A model generated the notes under the pieces. That model ran no database searches. It was not told the origin of the DNA and saw only the letters and a list, made by a program, of their open reading frames with translations. This document shows, piece after piece, positions 7,844 through 18,096 of a DNA stretch of 64,000 bases. Where the stretch lies: assembly GCA_023386315.1 (NCBI GenBank), contig JAEWJZ010000028.1, positions 310,001-374,000 on the forward strand, in the 5' to 3' direction. The position numbers were made by a program, and so were the translations under genes. Origin of the DNA: Bacillota bacterium (GTDB taxonomy: Bacteria > Bacillota > Clostridia > Lachnospirales > Lachnospiraceae). Position 1 is the stretch's first letter; every line of letters starts with the position of its first letter.

Positions 7844-8668
7844 ATGAAATTAATTGAACTATGCAGCATGCTGGAGATACAAAATGAGGTACAGGAGAAA
7901 TTAATTGAGTTTGAGAAAGAGATCAATTTTAATGCTTTAAAACAGGTAACAGAGCAGATGAAGCACAAGGAATCCTGGGAAAGAGGGCTTGAGGATTTAA
8001 AAAACATGCTGTCTCCTGATGTGGATGGATTGAAAATTTTAACCTGCCAGCTGCATTGTGTGTGTGATGTTTATGATGAATACTTAAAGCTTGGAATATC
8101 AAAAAAAATCTTTATTGATACTATGAAATTTTTCCCCAGATTTTTGCAGGATTATAAAGATAGAAATGGAAGCTATCGTTACATTTGGTCATGGTGGGCA
8201 GTACGTCAGATTTCAATGGTGGAATATCGGATTGGCGTGCTTGAATATGAGATGAGAGTGGAAAATGATAAACATTTGATTGATATACATATTCCGGCAG
8301 ATGCCGATATGGAAATAAGCAATCTAAGGAAATCTTATCTGGAAGCTTTGGAATTTTTTATAAAATATTATCCGGATTTTACCGGAGCTGATATGGTCTG
8401 CAGTTCCTGGCTGCTTGCACCATCATTAAAAAACGTTTTGCCTGAAAAATCCAGAATATTGGAATTTCAGAAATCGTTTGATATTCAGGCTATGGATGAG
8501 GATAGTCTGGGATTTATGGATTGGGTATATGGAAGCAGAGATATTCCCTTAGAGGAATTGCCGGAAAATACTTCCTTACAGCGAAGGCTTAAGCCCTACT
8601 TACGAAATAATGGCAAGATTGAATGGACTACCGGAAGACTGGTTTCTGATCCGTTCTGTGAGATTTAA
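7844..8668 (+). CDS. Acyltransferase-domain protein (two-part GNAT-like, NAT_N/GNAT_C type)
   Basis: 274 aa, monocistronic. The C-terminal half has the features I associate with the GNAT_C family of Firmicutes: HIPADADM, then SYLEALEFF, then CSSWLLAPSLKNVLPEKSRILEFQ. The N-terminal half is helical with no recognisable catalytic motif. Proteins of this shape are annotated as acyltransferase domain-containing; no substrate is known to me. ATG 7844 has GGAAGGAG seven bases before it. A duplicated GTTACAAT (7783 and 7797) lies in the promoter region. It ends in its own terminator. Confidence 0.6.
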   Translation: MKLIELCSMLEIQNEVQEKLIEFEKEINFNALKQVTEQMKHKESWERGLEDLKNMLSPDVDGLKILTCQLHCVCDVYDEYLKLGISKKIFIDTMKFFPRFLQDYKDRNGSYRYIWSWWAVRQISMVEYRIGVLEYEMRVENDKHLIDIHIPADADMEISNLRKSYLEALEFFIKYYPDFTGADMVCSSWLLAPSLKNVLPEKSRILEFQKSFDIQAMDEDSLGFMDWVYGSRDIPLEELPENTSLQRRLKPYLRNNGKIEWTTGRLVSDPFCEI

Positions 8669-8730
8669 AAGAATGAGCAGGTTGAACTTTATTCATGTAA
8701 TAAGGTTTTACCTGCTCATTCTTTTACGTG
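8667..8730 (+). terminator. Intrinsic terminator
   Basis: A 16-base perfect stem, AAAAGAATGAGCAGGT (8667-8682) with ACCTGCTCATTCTTTT (8710-8725). The first arm overlaps the stop codon of the GNAT-like gene. Confidence 0.85.
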
Positions 8731-8891
8731 CTTACTGTTTATTATATTCTCCACATTCACATAATTTTCAGGATAAAAACCATAAAAAATGTAACAATAT
8801 AATATTGTGCTGTTTTTTATAAAAATAGGCAGACTGACTAAAAAAGATGACATCATATTTGAAGGATTTCTTAAATAAGGAGGAGCTTCTA

Positions 8892-11800
8892 TTGCAGATC
8901 TTGCTGGATAAAATTAATTTTAACATAAATTCACCGTTTCTGCCGGTCATTTTATTATTACTGAGTTTCATAATCTGCATGATTCTTTTTATGCTATATT
9001 ATGGGTTTTACCATTTTGATAAGAACGTGCGTTTTCCATCCTGCTTTCAGGAAGCAGGAAATAAGCCGGGACCGGGTGAATGGGAGAAGCAGATGCTTGA
9101 GCTGGCAGAAGGTCACAGTCAGGTCAGGCTGACCGGGAACAGCTTTGTTCTTAATGATTATAATCAGGCTGCTTATAAAAAACTGAATAAGATCAGGGAC
9201 ACGATCTCTGCTCTGTCTCCAGGAATCATTTCCCTGATTCCGGCTGCACGCTGGCTCTATGATAATTTCCAGATGATGTACAGGGAAATGAAAAAAGTAC
9301 GGACTTCCGGGACGAGCTATGCTGTATTGCCAATTCTGAAGGTGAAAGAATACCATAACTTTCCTCGGATCTATGTAGTAGCGAAGAAGATGGTGGCTCT
9401 TACCGGCGGACATCTGAGCGAAGAAAACATCTCAGTGATGCTGACTGCCTATCAGCAAAAGATAGCACTTACAGACAAGGAGATCTGGGTTTTGCCGGAA
9501 ATGCTGGGCTTTTGCATTCTGGAAGAAATTATTGCAGTTGCAGATGAAATTCTTCATATGATCGAAGTGAAGTCCAGGGCGGAGAAGTTTTTAAGGGAAA
9601 AGCTGGAGCGCAGAGAGGGGCCGGCCGATTTATCAGCGCTTCTTTGCAAAACAGAGGACAGCCTTAAGTTTAACTACTCATTTCACGCTCATGTCATCTA
9701 TCTGATGAAAAATATGTCCTTTGATGAGGCATCCATTCAAAGATACCTGGAATATCATTTTGCCTCAAAGGACAGACATGTGAGAAATTCTTCTGTATTC
9801 CAGGAAGAAGGAAAAATCCAGTCATTTCTCGAGACAAATATCAGGACGTTAATTGTCAGCTTAAGAGACATCAATGAAGTCGATGAGGAAAAGTTTTTTG
9901 AAAAATACTCCTGTCTGGAGCAGATTTTGTCCCAGGATCCGGCAGGTGTCTATTCAGATATGGATCTGGAATCCAGAGGAATGTACCGCGGGATAATCGT
10001 GAAACTATCTCTCCGTTACCGGCTGATGGAAGAAAAGATAGCAAAAGACTGCCTGGAACTGGCAATTCAGGGACGGGATGGTCTGCATTGTTCCCATCAT
10101 GTTGGGGCCTATCTGTTAGGAAAGGGATATCCGATTTTAAAAGCAAAGGCATTGGGAAAGCCGATTCCCCGGAGGATTAAGAACAAATGGAATGCAAAAG
10201 GTTTTCTTTATTTCTTATCCCTGTTTCTTATGCTTCTGGGACTGGGGGCCTGCCTGCTGTATGCGTTTCGGACGCTTGGACAAATGCAGGCTGTAAGCCG
10301 GTCTGTGATTACCCTGCTGGCGGTCATGCCGTTGTTGACCGGCATTTCCATGGAAATTATTAATTTCATTTTCACCAGAAGAATAACCGTCAGAAAAATT
10401 CCGGCCCTTGATTATCTTAAGGAAATCCCGGAAGATGCAAGAACCTTTGTAGTCATGCCGGTTATCGTTTCCTCAAAGGAACAAGGTCTGGAATACATGG
10501 AGCGTCTGCAAAAGCATTATCTTGCAAACCGGCAGCCGAACCTTTTCTTTGCATTGCTGCTTGATTTTGAAGATTCAAAGGACCAGTTCATGCCAAAGGA
10601 TGATGTAATCCGCAATGCCCTTGCTGCCCGTATGAAAGAACTAAATGAGCTCTATCCGTCGGAGTTTCAGCGCTTTTCCCTGTTTTTCCGCTGCCGAAAA
10701 TGGAATGAGGCAGAAAACTGTTATATGGGCTGGGAGCGCAAGAGAGGAAAACTGGAAGAGTTCAATAACCTCTTAGACGGAACAGGAAAAGACAATACCA
10801 CTTTTTCCGCCGTTTATTGTGAGGAAAAGCTTCTTACCACCTTCCGGTATGTGATTACACTGGATGCAGATACAAATCTCATTCGTGACAATGCGGCAAA
10901 ACTGGTGGGGTTAATGGATCATCCTTTAAACAAACCGGTTCTGGATTCTGCAGGTCAAAAGGTTTTGGAAGGTTATGTCATCATTCAGCCTTCGGTTAGA
11001 AATCACATTCCGGATAGAAATGGCAGCAGATTTACAAAAATCTTCGGAGGAGAATCTGGTCTTGCACATTACGGAACCGTAATATCAGATATTTATCAGG
11101 ATATTTTCAACGAAGGGATCTATATCGGGAAAGGTATCTATGATAGAAAAGCCTTCAGTACGGTGCTTCATAATAAAGTACCGGAAAACCGGATACTCAG
11201 CCATGATCTTTTTGAGAGCTGTTATGCAAGGACGGCTTTCTCCAGTACGGCTAAGATTATGGACAATTTTCCCAACAGCGTTTTATCATTTACAAAAAGG
11301 GAGCACCGGTGGCTGCGCGGGGACTGGCAGCTTCTGCCATGGCTGTTCATGAAAAAAAAACGGGACGGAAAAAGCCTGAGCCCATTATCGAAATGGAAGA
11401 TTTTTGATAACCTCAGACGCAGTCTGGTTCCTTTCAGCAAAGTCTTGTTTGTATTACTGAATCTGATATGGATGCCAGAAGCGTTTTATCTTTGGCTGCC
11501 TCTTGTTTTCTTTAATGACCTGTTTAATCTGATTATTTTATTATTTGCCGTAAGTACCCAAAAGCTCTTCCGGCCAAAGCTTGCGTTTGTGTATAAAGGC
11601 TTTTTAAAAGAACTGGCAGTGATGTTGATAAGAGCATTCCTGGAGTTTACGATTACACCCTACCGTGCTTATGTTGCACTGGATGCAATCTTTCGAACTC
11701 TGTACCGGATTTTGATCAGCAAAAAAAATCTGCTTCGCTGGAATACGGCAGAGGCAGTGGATGCCTCTGTCATCAATACCAGAAAAGGTTATTTTCTTAC

Positions 11801-14800
11801 CATGTGGAGTTCGCTCCTCCCGGCATTTTGTCTTCTATTCATCTTATTTTCGGGAAATCTGCGCCTGGTGGGAATGATTTTAGCAGCGATCCTCATGGCG
11901 GACTGGTTTCTTTCTTTTGAAATTGCTTACTGGATCAGTCAGCCGGAAAAGAAACTGCATCAGAGGGATAATCCGGATGATAAGGAGCTGCTTATGGATA
12001 CTGCCCGCAGGACCTGGCAGTTTTTTAAAGAATTTTCCACAAAGGAAAATAACTGGCTTTGTCCGGATAATTATAAGGTCACAAAGGTTGAAAAAATAAG
12101 CGATAAAACATCGCCCACCAATATCGGACTTCAGTTTCTGTCAATTCTTTCAGCCAGAGATCTGGGATTTGAGACTTTAAGCTCCACAGTGGAGGCAGCA
12201 GAAAACCTGTTGGAGACAGTACAGAAAATGGAAAAATGGAAGGGACACCTTTATAACTGGTATCATATTCAAACGCTGGAGGTGCTTAATCCCGCCTATA
12301 TATCAACGGTAGACAGCGGTAATTTCTGGGGACATATGATTGCCCTTAAAAACGGCCTTCTGGAGCAGATCGACAAGCCGGTCTGCCCCGATCATTTACT
12401 TTCAGAACTCAGGGCAGCAATCAGAAACAGCAATGAAGAGATAAAGCAAAGAACAGGGAGTCCGTCTGAAAACAGCATTAGGACAGGATACCAGAAGATA
12501 GGGGAACTGATTGAAGACCTAGCAGATATATGGGAAAATTTAAACGGGAGAGAACTGAAGCCGTCTTCCGATTACCGCCTGACCAGACATTTAATGAACC
12601 ACATCGACCGTATTGTGAATGAAGCTTCGGCTTTAAAGCTAAAAGAAGAACGCGTTTCTTCTTATCCCACATTATCCCGCATCGCGGCAGAAGATAATAA
12701 ATTTGCAGACAGTATGATTGACCGGATCAGAAAACTATGCAGTAAAATAGACAGCATGCTGGCAAACGTTGATTTCCGGTTTTTATTTAATGATAAGAGA
12801 ATGCTGTTTCATATTGGATATCATGTATCCTCACATACCCTGGATGATGGCTGCTACGATCTGATGGCATCGGAATCGTCGCTTACAAGTCTTCTTGCTG
12901 TAGCAATGGGAGAAGTGCCTTTAAAACACTGGTATAAACTGGGAAGACCGCTGACCGTAGTAAAAGGTATTCCATGCTTTGTGTCCTGGAGCGGTACAAT
13001 GTTTGAATTTCTGATGCCAGGCCTTGTATTAAAGGATTATGAAGGATCTGTCTATGAACAGACCTCCAGGGCAGCGGTACTCCAGCAGATGAAATATGCA
13101 AAGGAGGCAGAAATTCCCTGGGGGATATCTGAATCCCAATATTACCGGTTTGACTTAAACGGGAATTACCAGTATAAGGCGTTCGGTGTTCCAAAGATAA
13201 GGCTTCAGCCGGTCCGCAAAAATTCCATGGTGGTTGCACCCTATGCAACAATACTGGCACTGGATACAGCAGAAAAGGAATGTATCAGTAATTTAAGGAG
13301 ATTGAAAGAATTAGGAGCTTTCGGCGATTACGGTTTTTATGAATCCGTTGATTTTAATGTACCAAACTCTGTGGAACTGACACCTTACTGTATTGTAAAA
13401 TCCTATATGGCACATCATCAGGGGATGAATCTGGCAGCAATTAATAATTATCTCAATGAAGGGATTCTCCGGGAACGGTTTCATGCGGAAATGATGATAA
13501 AGGCCACGGAAGTTCTTCTGGAAGAAAAGCGTCAGTCTTATTTGATTTCCATTGCAAGACAGGGGTATACCATTAAAATCGGAAAGTCCCTTTTTACGGA
13601 AGACCGTTACAATGACCGTTATATCAGTCATGCAGGTGAAAACCCGCCGGTTGTGAATTATCTGTCAAACGGAAAGTATTCCCTGATGATTACTTCGGAT
13701 GGGGATGGTTTCAGTAAATATGAGGACCGTATGCTTTACCGCTGGAGATCAGATATTTATGAGAATACAGGTAATTATATCTATATCAAAGATATGAAGC
13801 AGGGGAAATACTGGAGTGCATGCTATCATCCCACCAGTACAGAGCCGGATGATTACCAGGTGGTATTCAGCCCGCACCACGCGGAATTTAAACGCAGGGA
13901 CGGGGATATCTTAACGCATATGGTTGTCAGTCTGGATGCGGATCACAATTATGAGATACGCAAGATCACATTAACCAATCATGGAAATGAGGAAAAACAG
14001 CTGGAAGTGACCAGTTATATGGAGGTGGCAGATGATACCCATATGGCAGAGATCAGCCATCCGGCGTTTAATAAGCTCTTTCTTGAAAGTGAGTATGTGA
14101 AGGAGCAGGATATTTTCCTGACTAAAAGGCGGCAAAGGAAAGAACCCGACAATCCTTATGTGATGCATATGGCGAGAACCAGTGCAAAATTATGTAAAAA
14201 AATAGAATTTGAAAATGACAGAAAACGATTTATCGGCAGGAACAATACGCTGGAAAATCCAGATTCTGTAGTTAACAGCGTTGCCTTTTTAAATGATTCG
14301 GGTTTTTGCAACGATCCGATTATGAGCCTGCGGGGACAGCTGTGTATCGGAGCAGGTGAATCAGCCTGTATATCTTTTATTACCGGTGTATGCAGCAGTA
14401 AAAAAGAGGCAGTAAAAATTGCGGAGGAACTGAATGTAACTTACCGGATCGATGATGTCCTGGAAAAGTTCCGCCTTCAAAGCAACCTGGAGCTTAAGTA
14501 TCTGGAGATTACCAGAACGCAGCTGAATTCGTTTCAGGATATGATGAGTCCCATTTTTTATCCTGCCGGCATTTACCGGGGGCCGCATGAAAATATCAGA
14601 CGTAATTTTAAGAATCAGAGTTTCTTATGGAAATTTGGCATATCCGGAGATAATCCGATTCTGCTGTTAATGGTAAAGTCTATAGAAGAGGAACGAACGA
14701 TAAAGGATGTATTAAAAGCGTACGAATATCTGAGAGTCAATCTTGTTATGGTAGATCTGATTATCCTCATTGATTCCAAATATGGGTATCTTCAGGAGGT

Positions 14801-15011
14801 AGATCAATTAATCAACGATCTGACAAGTTCTATGCGTATTTATGATTCCGGAAGCGGGAAGCCAAGTTTCTTTACACTGCATACGTATGAGCTGCTCCCT
14901 GCAGAGATTGATTTGCTGTATACGGTAGCGCGGGTGGTATTTTCAGATAAGACAGGAATTTATTTTACCAATGTAAAAGAAAATCAATTGGAGCTGCTGG
15001 AGGAATATTAA
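8892..15011 (+). CDS. Cyclic beta-1,2-glucan synthase, GT84 plus glycoamylase-like (GH189-type) part
   Basis: About 2039 aa from a TTG at 8892, eight bases after AAGGAGGAG; an ATG at 8847 adds 15 residues but has no ribosome site. Order: a membrane span near residues 12-38; a long cytosolic region; two spans around 435-500; a family 84 glycosyltransferase with LDAD at 658-660 and HRWLRGDWQ from residue 805; five or so further spans (850-1015); a glycoamylase-like helical domain from about residue 1070 (SPTNIGLQFLS); then a beta-sandwich of the GH94-support type. This is the NdvB/Cgs architecture, in which GT84 polymerises UDP-glucose into beta-1,2-glucan and the GH189 domain closes the ring. 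The usual C-terminal GH94 domain is absent and is encoded by the next gene instead. Confidence 0.85.
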   Translation: MQILLDKINFNINSPFLPVILLLLSFIICMILFMLYYGFYHFDKNVRFPSCFQEAGNKPGPGEWEKQMLELAEGHSQVRLTGNSFVLNDYNQAAYKKLNKIRDTISALSPGIISLIPAARWLYDNFQMMYREMKKVRTSGTSYAVLPILKVKEYHNFPRIYVVAKKMVALTGGHLSEENISVMLTAYQQKIALTDKEIWVLPEMLGFCILEEIIAVADEILHMIEVKSRAEKFLREKLERREGPADLSALLCKTEDSLKFNYSFHAHVIYLMKNMSFDEASIQRYLEYHFASKDRHVRNSSVFQEEGKIQSFLETNIRTLIVSLRDINEVDEEKFFEKYSCLEQILSQDPAGVYSDMDLESRGMYRGIIVKLSLRYRLMEEKIAKDCLELAIQGRDGLHCSHHVGAYLLGKGYPILKAKALGKPIPRRIKNKWNAKGFLYFLSLFLMLLGLGACLLYAFRTLGQMQAVSRSVITLLAVMPLLTGISMEIINFIFTRRITVRKIPALDYLKEIPEDARTFVVMPVIVSSKEQGLEYMERLQKHYLANRQPNLFFALLLDFEDSKDQFMPKDDVIRNALAARMKELNELYPSEFQRFSLFFRCRKWNEAENCYMGWERKRGKLEEFNNLLDGTGKDNTTFSAVYCEEKLLTTFRYVITLDADTNLIRDNAAKLVGLMDHPLNKPVLDSAGQKVLEGYVIIQPSVRNHIPDRNGSRFTKIFGGESGLAHYGTVISDIYQDIFNEGIYIGKGIYDRKAFSTVLHNKVPENRILSHDLFESCYARTAFSSTAKIMDNFPNSVLSFTKREHRWLRGDWQLLPWLFMKKKRDGKSLSPLSKWKIFDNLRRSLVPFSKVLFVLLNLIWMPEAFYLWLPLVFFNDLFNLIILLFAVSTQKLFRPKLAFVYKGFLKELAVMLIRAFLEFTITPYRAYVALDAIFRTLYRILISKKNLLRWNTAEAVDASVINTRKGYFLTMWSSLLPAFCLLFILFSGNLRLVGMILAAILMADWFLSFEIAYWISQPEKKLHQRDNPDDKELLMDTARRTWQFFKEFSTKENNWLCPDNYKVTKVEKISDKTSPTNIGLQFLSILSARDLGFETLSSTVEAAENLLETVQKMEKWKGHLYNWYHIQTLEVLNPAYISTVDSGNFWGHMIALKNGLLEQIDKPVCPDHLLSELRAAIRNSNEEIKQRTGSPSENSIRTGYQKIGELIEDLADIWENLNGRELKPSSDYRLTRHLMNHIDRIVNEASALKLKEERVSSYPTLSRIAAEDNKFADSMIDRIRKLCSKIDSMLANVDFRFLFNDKRMLFHIGYHVSSHTLDDGCYDLMASESSLTSLLAVAMGEVPLKHWYKLGRPLTVVKGIPCFVSWSGTMFEFLMPGLVLKDYEGSVYEQTSRAAVLQQMKYAKEAEIPWGISESQYYRFDLNGNYQYKAFGVPKIRLQPVRKNSMVVAPYATILALDTAEKECISNLRRLKELGAFGDYGFYESVDFNVPNSVELTPYCIVKSYMAHHQGMNLAAINNYLNEGILRERFHAEMMIKATEVLLEEKRQSYLISIARQGYTIKIGKSLFTEDRYNDRYISHAGENPPVVNYLSNGKYSLMITSDGDGFSKYEDRMLYRWRSDIYENTGNYIYIKDMKQGKYWSACYHPTSTEPDDYQVVFSPHHAEFKRRDGDILTHMVVSLDADHNYEIRKITLTNHGNEEKQLEVTSYMEVADDTHMAEISHPAFNKLFLESEYVKEQDIFLTKRRQRKEPDNPYVMHMARTSAKLCKKIEFENDRKRFIGRNNTLENPDSVVNSVAFLNDSGFCNDPIMSLRGQLCIGAGESACISFITGVCSSKKEAVKIAEELNVTYRIDDVLEKFRLQSNLELKYLEITRTQLNSFQDMMSPIFYPAGIYRGPHENIRRNFKNQSFLWKFGISGDNPILLLMVKSIEEERTIKDVLKAYEYLRVNLVMVDLIILIDSKYGYLQEVDQLINDLTSSMRIYDSGSGKPSFFTLHTYELLPAEIDLLYTVARVVFSDKTGIYFTNVKENQLELLEEY

Positions 15012-15016
15012 GTCTT

Positions 15017-17410
15017 ATGGAAAACTATGAATTTTTTAATGACTTCGGGGGATTTGTCTTTGAAGGCAGAGAATATGAAATTCTGCTGGACGGAAATAAC
15101 AGGCCGCCGGCACCCTGGATTAATGTTATCTCAAACAAGAACTTCGGGTTCCAGATCTCGGAGTCGGGCGGGGGCTTTACCTGGAGTGTTAACAGCAGAG
15201 AGAACAAGCTTACGCCCTGGTCCAACGATCCAGTCAGTGACAGAGCCAGCGAGGCAGTCTATATTCTGGATGAAATAACCGGGGAGGTTATAACGCCTAT
15301 GTCTCTGGGAAGATCTGACAGGGGCATATACCGGGTGCGGCATGGTTTTGGATATAGCAGATTTCTTCATGAGGAATCACAGGTTGATCAGGAGCTGACT
15401 GTTTTCTGTCCTCTGGATGAATCATTAAAGCTATGGAACTTAACGCTTAAGAATCAGTCAGATAAAGTAAAATATTTAAGCCTGTCCTATTATGTGGAAT
15501 GGGTTCTGGGTACGCAAAGAGAGCAGACCAATCCCTATATTCTCACCTCCTATGATAATGAACATGAATATTTGTATGCAAAGAACATTTATACCATGAA
15601 CTTTCAAAATAACATTTCCTACCTGTTCTCCAGTGAGACGATTGTCGGCTATACCGGAGACAGACAGGAGTTTCTGGGACGCAGGGGCAATATACGGGAA
15701 CCAAGGGGAGCGGAGGTCAAACTCACCTGCAATACGGGTGTGTGTTTTGATTCCTGCGGTGCGATACAGGTATCGGTTGCAATACAGCCCCAGGAGAGTA
15801 AAACTGTGGTGTTTGGGCTTGGGCAGAGCAGCAGTCTGAATGAGATAAACAAAATCAGAAACAAGTACAGGGAGGCAGCTGCATCAGAACAGGAACTTGA
15901 AAGAGTCAGAGCCCACTGGGACAGGTTATTAGGGACCATTCAGGTAAAGACGAAGGACAGGGCAGTTGATATCCTTGTTAACGGCTGGCTGCTCTATCAG
16001 ACATTATCCTGCCGTATTCAGGCGAGAGCGGGATTTTATCAATGCGGAGGAGCTTATGGATTCCGGGATCAGCTACAGGATACTCTTTCTCTGCTTTTTA
16101 CAGATCCGGGTATCCTGCGAAGTCAGATTCTGACTGCCTGCAGCAGGCAGTTTGAGGAGGGGGATGTCCAGCATTGGTGGCATCCCCCCATGGGAATCGG
16201 CGTAAGGACACGAATATCCGATGACCTGCTCTGGCTGCCTTATTGTACCGCTGCTTATATACGAAATACCGGAGATACAGGGATTCTAAAGGAACAGGTG
16301 CCTTATATTAAAGGCCCCACACTAAAGGAGGATCAGCATGATGTAATGTTTACCCCGGAAGTATCCGTGCTTTTTGAAAGTGTCTATGTACATTGTAAAA
16401 AAACCATTGACCGGACTTTTTTCGGAGAGCATGGTCTTCCGCTTATGGGGGGAGGTGACTGGAATGACGGCATGAATGAAGTTGGAATATTGGGGAAAGG
16501 AGAAAGTGTCTGGCTTGCCTGGTTTTTGTATACCGTATTAAGTGATTTCATACCTTTATGCGGTCTGGAAGGTGACAAAGCTTATGGTCAGGAACTGGAG
16601 CAGAAGCGGGAAAACCTTCAAAAAAGCATCGAAGAACACGCATGGGATGGGGAGTGGTATCTGCGGGCATTTTATGACGATGGATCGAAGCTTGGTTCGA
16701 AGGAAAACGACGAATGCATGATAGATTCCATCAGCCAGTCCTGGAGCGTAATCTCAAAGGGAGCCCGGGCGGAGCGGGCAAAGACAGCAATGCAGTCGGC
16801 AAGGCGATATCTGGTAAGGGAAGAGGATACTCTTTCCTTACTTCTGGCGCCTCCTTTTCATAAGACGAGCAAAAATCCGGGTTATATAAAAAATTATATC
16901 CCCGGGATTCGGGAAAATGGAGGTCAGTATACCCATGCAGCGGTCTGGCTGGCAATTGCGGCAGCGATGCAGCACGATTATGACTTGGCACAGACCCTGT
17001 TTACCATACTTAATCCCATTTACATTACACAGAAAAAGAAGGACGTACTCCGTTACGAAAAAGAACCTTATGTAATGACAGCTGATATATCCTTAAGCCC
17101 GCCCTACACAGGAAGGGGCGGCTGGAGCTGGTATACAGGTTCCGCAGGCTGGATGTATCAGGGACTGTTAAGCTGGTTTCTGGGTATTCAAAAAGAAGGG
17201 AATGAGCTGGTAATTGATCCGGCCACGCCTGTGAGTTTCGGCGATTTTTCCATCGAATACAAGTATGGCAGTTCTCTTTATGAAATCAGGGTTGAGAGCA
17301 GAAGCAGGGGAAAACTGGCAACGGAAACGCTTACAGTGGATGGAAGGCTGATTCAGGGAAACAGGGTTTTACTGGAAGATGATGGAGAAAATCATCTTGT
17401 TATGGTATGA
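15017..17410 (+). CDS. GH94 family glycoside phosphorylase (detached synthase domain)
   Basis: 797 aa, made of an N-terminal beta-sandwich (residues 1-270), a helical linker, and an alpha/alpha barrel. GGGDWNDGMNEVG places the GH94 acid at the DWND motif (481-484); QHWWHPP, GIGVRTRISDD and SPPYTGRGGWSWYTGSAGWM are the other GH94 signatures. It is catalytically intact by eye. In intact cyclic glucan synthases this domain trims the glucan with phosphate and sets chain length; alone, GH94 enzymes include cellobiose and beta-1,2-oligoglucan phosphorylases. It starts six bases after the synthase stop in another frame, with GGAGGA 12 bases upstream, so it is co-translated with it. No N-terminal signal or membrane span. 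Confidence 0.88.
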   Translation: MENYEFFNDFGGFVFEGREYEILLDGNNRPPAPWINVISNKNFGFQISESGGGFTWSVNSRENKLTPWSNDPVSDRASEAVYILDEITGEVITPMSLGRSDRGIYRVRHGFGYSRFLHEESQVDQELTVFCPLDESLKLWNLTLKNQSDKVKYLSLSYYVEWVLGTQREQTNPYILTSYDNEHEYLYAKNIYTMNFQNNISYLFSSETIVGYTGDRQEFLGRRGNIREPRGAEVKLTCNTGVCFDSCGAIQVSVAIQPQESKTVVFGLGQSSSLNEINKIRNKYREAAASEQELERVRAHWDRLLGTIQVKTKDRAVDILVNGWLLYQTLSCRIQARAGFYQCGGAYGFRDQLQDTLSLLFTDPGILRSQILTACSRQFEEGDVQHWWHPPMGIGVRTRISDDLLWLPYCTAAYIRNTGDTGILKEQVPYIKGPTLKEDQHDVMFTPEVSVLFESVYVHCKKTIDRTFFGEHGLPLMGGGDWNDGMNEVGILGKGESVWLAWFLYTVLSDFIPLCGLEGDKAYGQELEQKRENLQKSIEEHAWDGEWYLRAFYDDGSKLGSKENDECMIDSISQSWSVISKGARAERAKTAMQSARRYLVREEDTLSLLLAPPFHKTSKNPGYIKNYIPGIRENGGQYTHAAVWLAIAAAMQHDYDLAQTLFTILNPIYITQKKKDVLRYEKEPYVMTADISLSPPYTGRGGWSWYTGSAGWMYQGLLSWFLGIQKEGNELVIDPATPVSFGDFSIEYKYGSSLYEIRVESRSRGKLATETLTVDGRLIQGNRVLLEDDGENHLVMV

Positions 17411-17448
17411 TTAAAACAAGGCAGTTAATAAGCAGAAAGGCGGATTTT

Positions 17449-18066
17449 ATGTCAGACAAAAATAATATGGAACAGCGGTTTAACCAAATAGACTTTCACC
17501 TGCTTCATGATGACTGTCCTTCCGAATATATGGAACAGATCAGCCTGGAACCGTGGTTTTCTGATTATCCGTTTTCCATGCTTTTAAAACTGAAAGAAAC
17601 TCCCCAGTCAAAACGTTACCATCCGGAGGGAAGTGTATGGAATCATACTATGATGGTGGTAAATGAGGCAGCAAAGCGGAAAACGGAAAGTAAGTCAGAA
17701 CGGACCCTGTTGTGGGCAGCGCTGCTTCATGACATCGGTAAACCGGGGACAACAAAAATTAAAAAAGAAAAAATCACCTCCTATGATCATGATTTTGAGG
17801 GAGAACAGCTGACAGTAGATTTTTTATCCTGTTTTACCAGTGATGGTTCCTGGATTAAGTCAGTCGCAAAATTGGTCCGGTATCATATGCACATTTTATA
17901 TATTACGGAAAAACTGCCATTTGGCGATGCCGGCAAAATGAAACAGGAAACGGATATTAATGAAGTTGCGCTGCTGGGGCTTTGTGACCGGATTGGCAGG
18001 GGCGGAAGTGATCCGGAATATGAAGAAAAAGTAGTCAGGAAATTTCGGGAAATGATGGAGAGATAG
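17449..18066 (+). CDS. HD-domain phosphohydrolase
   Basis: 205 aa from ATG 17449, preceded by AAGGCGG; an ATG at 17407 overlaps the GH94 stop (ATGA) but lacks a close ribosome site. HD motifs: His in WNHTMMVV, HD in LLHDIGKPG at about residue 97, and Asp in the later CDRIGRGG stretch. The pattern resembles the HD domain fused to or beside CCA-adding enzymes, so a nucleotide or RNA phosphohydrolase is plausible. It may be the last gene of the glucan operon, but I see no functional link. Confidence 0.75.
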   Translation: MSDKNNMEQRFNQIDFHLLHDDCPSEYMEQISLEPWFSDYPFSMLLKLKETPQSKRYHPEGSVWNHTMMVVNEAAKRKTESKSERTLLWAALLHDIGKPGTTKIKKEKITSYDHDFEGEQLTVDFLSCFTSDGSWIKSVAKLVRYHMHILYITEKLPFGDAGKMKQETDINEVALLGLCDRIGRGGSDPEYEEKVVRKFREMMER

Positions 18067-18096
18067 AGACTATTATAGTATCTGGAGGAAGATGGT

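Noticed and set aside
8994..9413. 139-codon antisense frame in the glucan synthase
   Set aside because: Shadow of the plus-strand coding frame with no ribosome site or recognisable domain.
15000..15030. Sequencing frameshift or pseudogene splitting the glucan synthase
   Set aside because: The second gene has its own spaced ribosome site and ATG, and the first ends at a domain boundary, so a natural split is favoured; recorded as a finding with a check.
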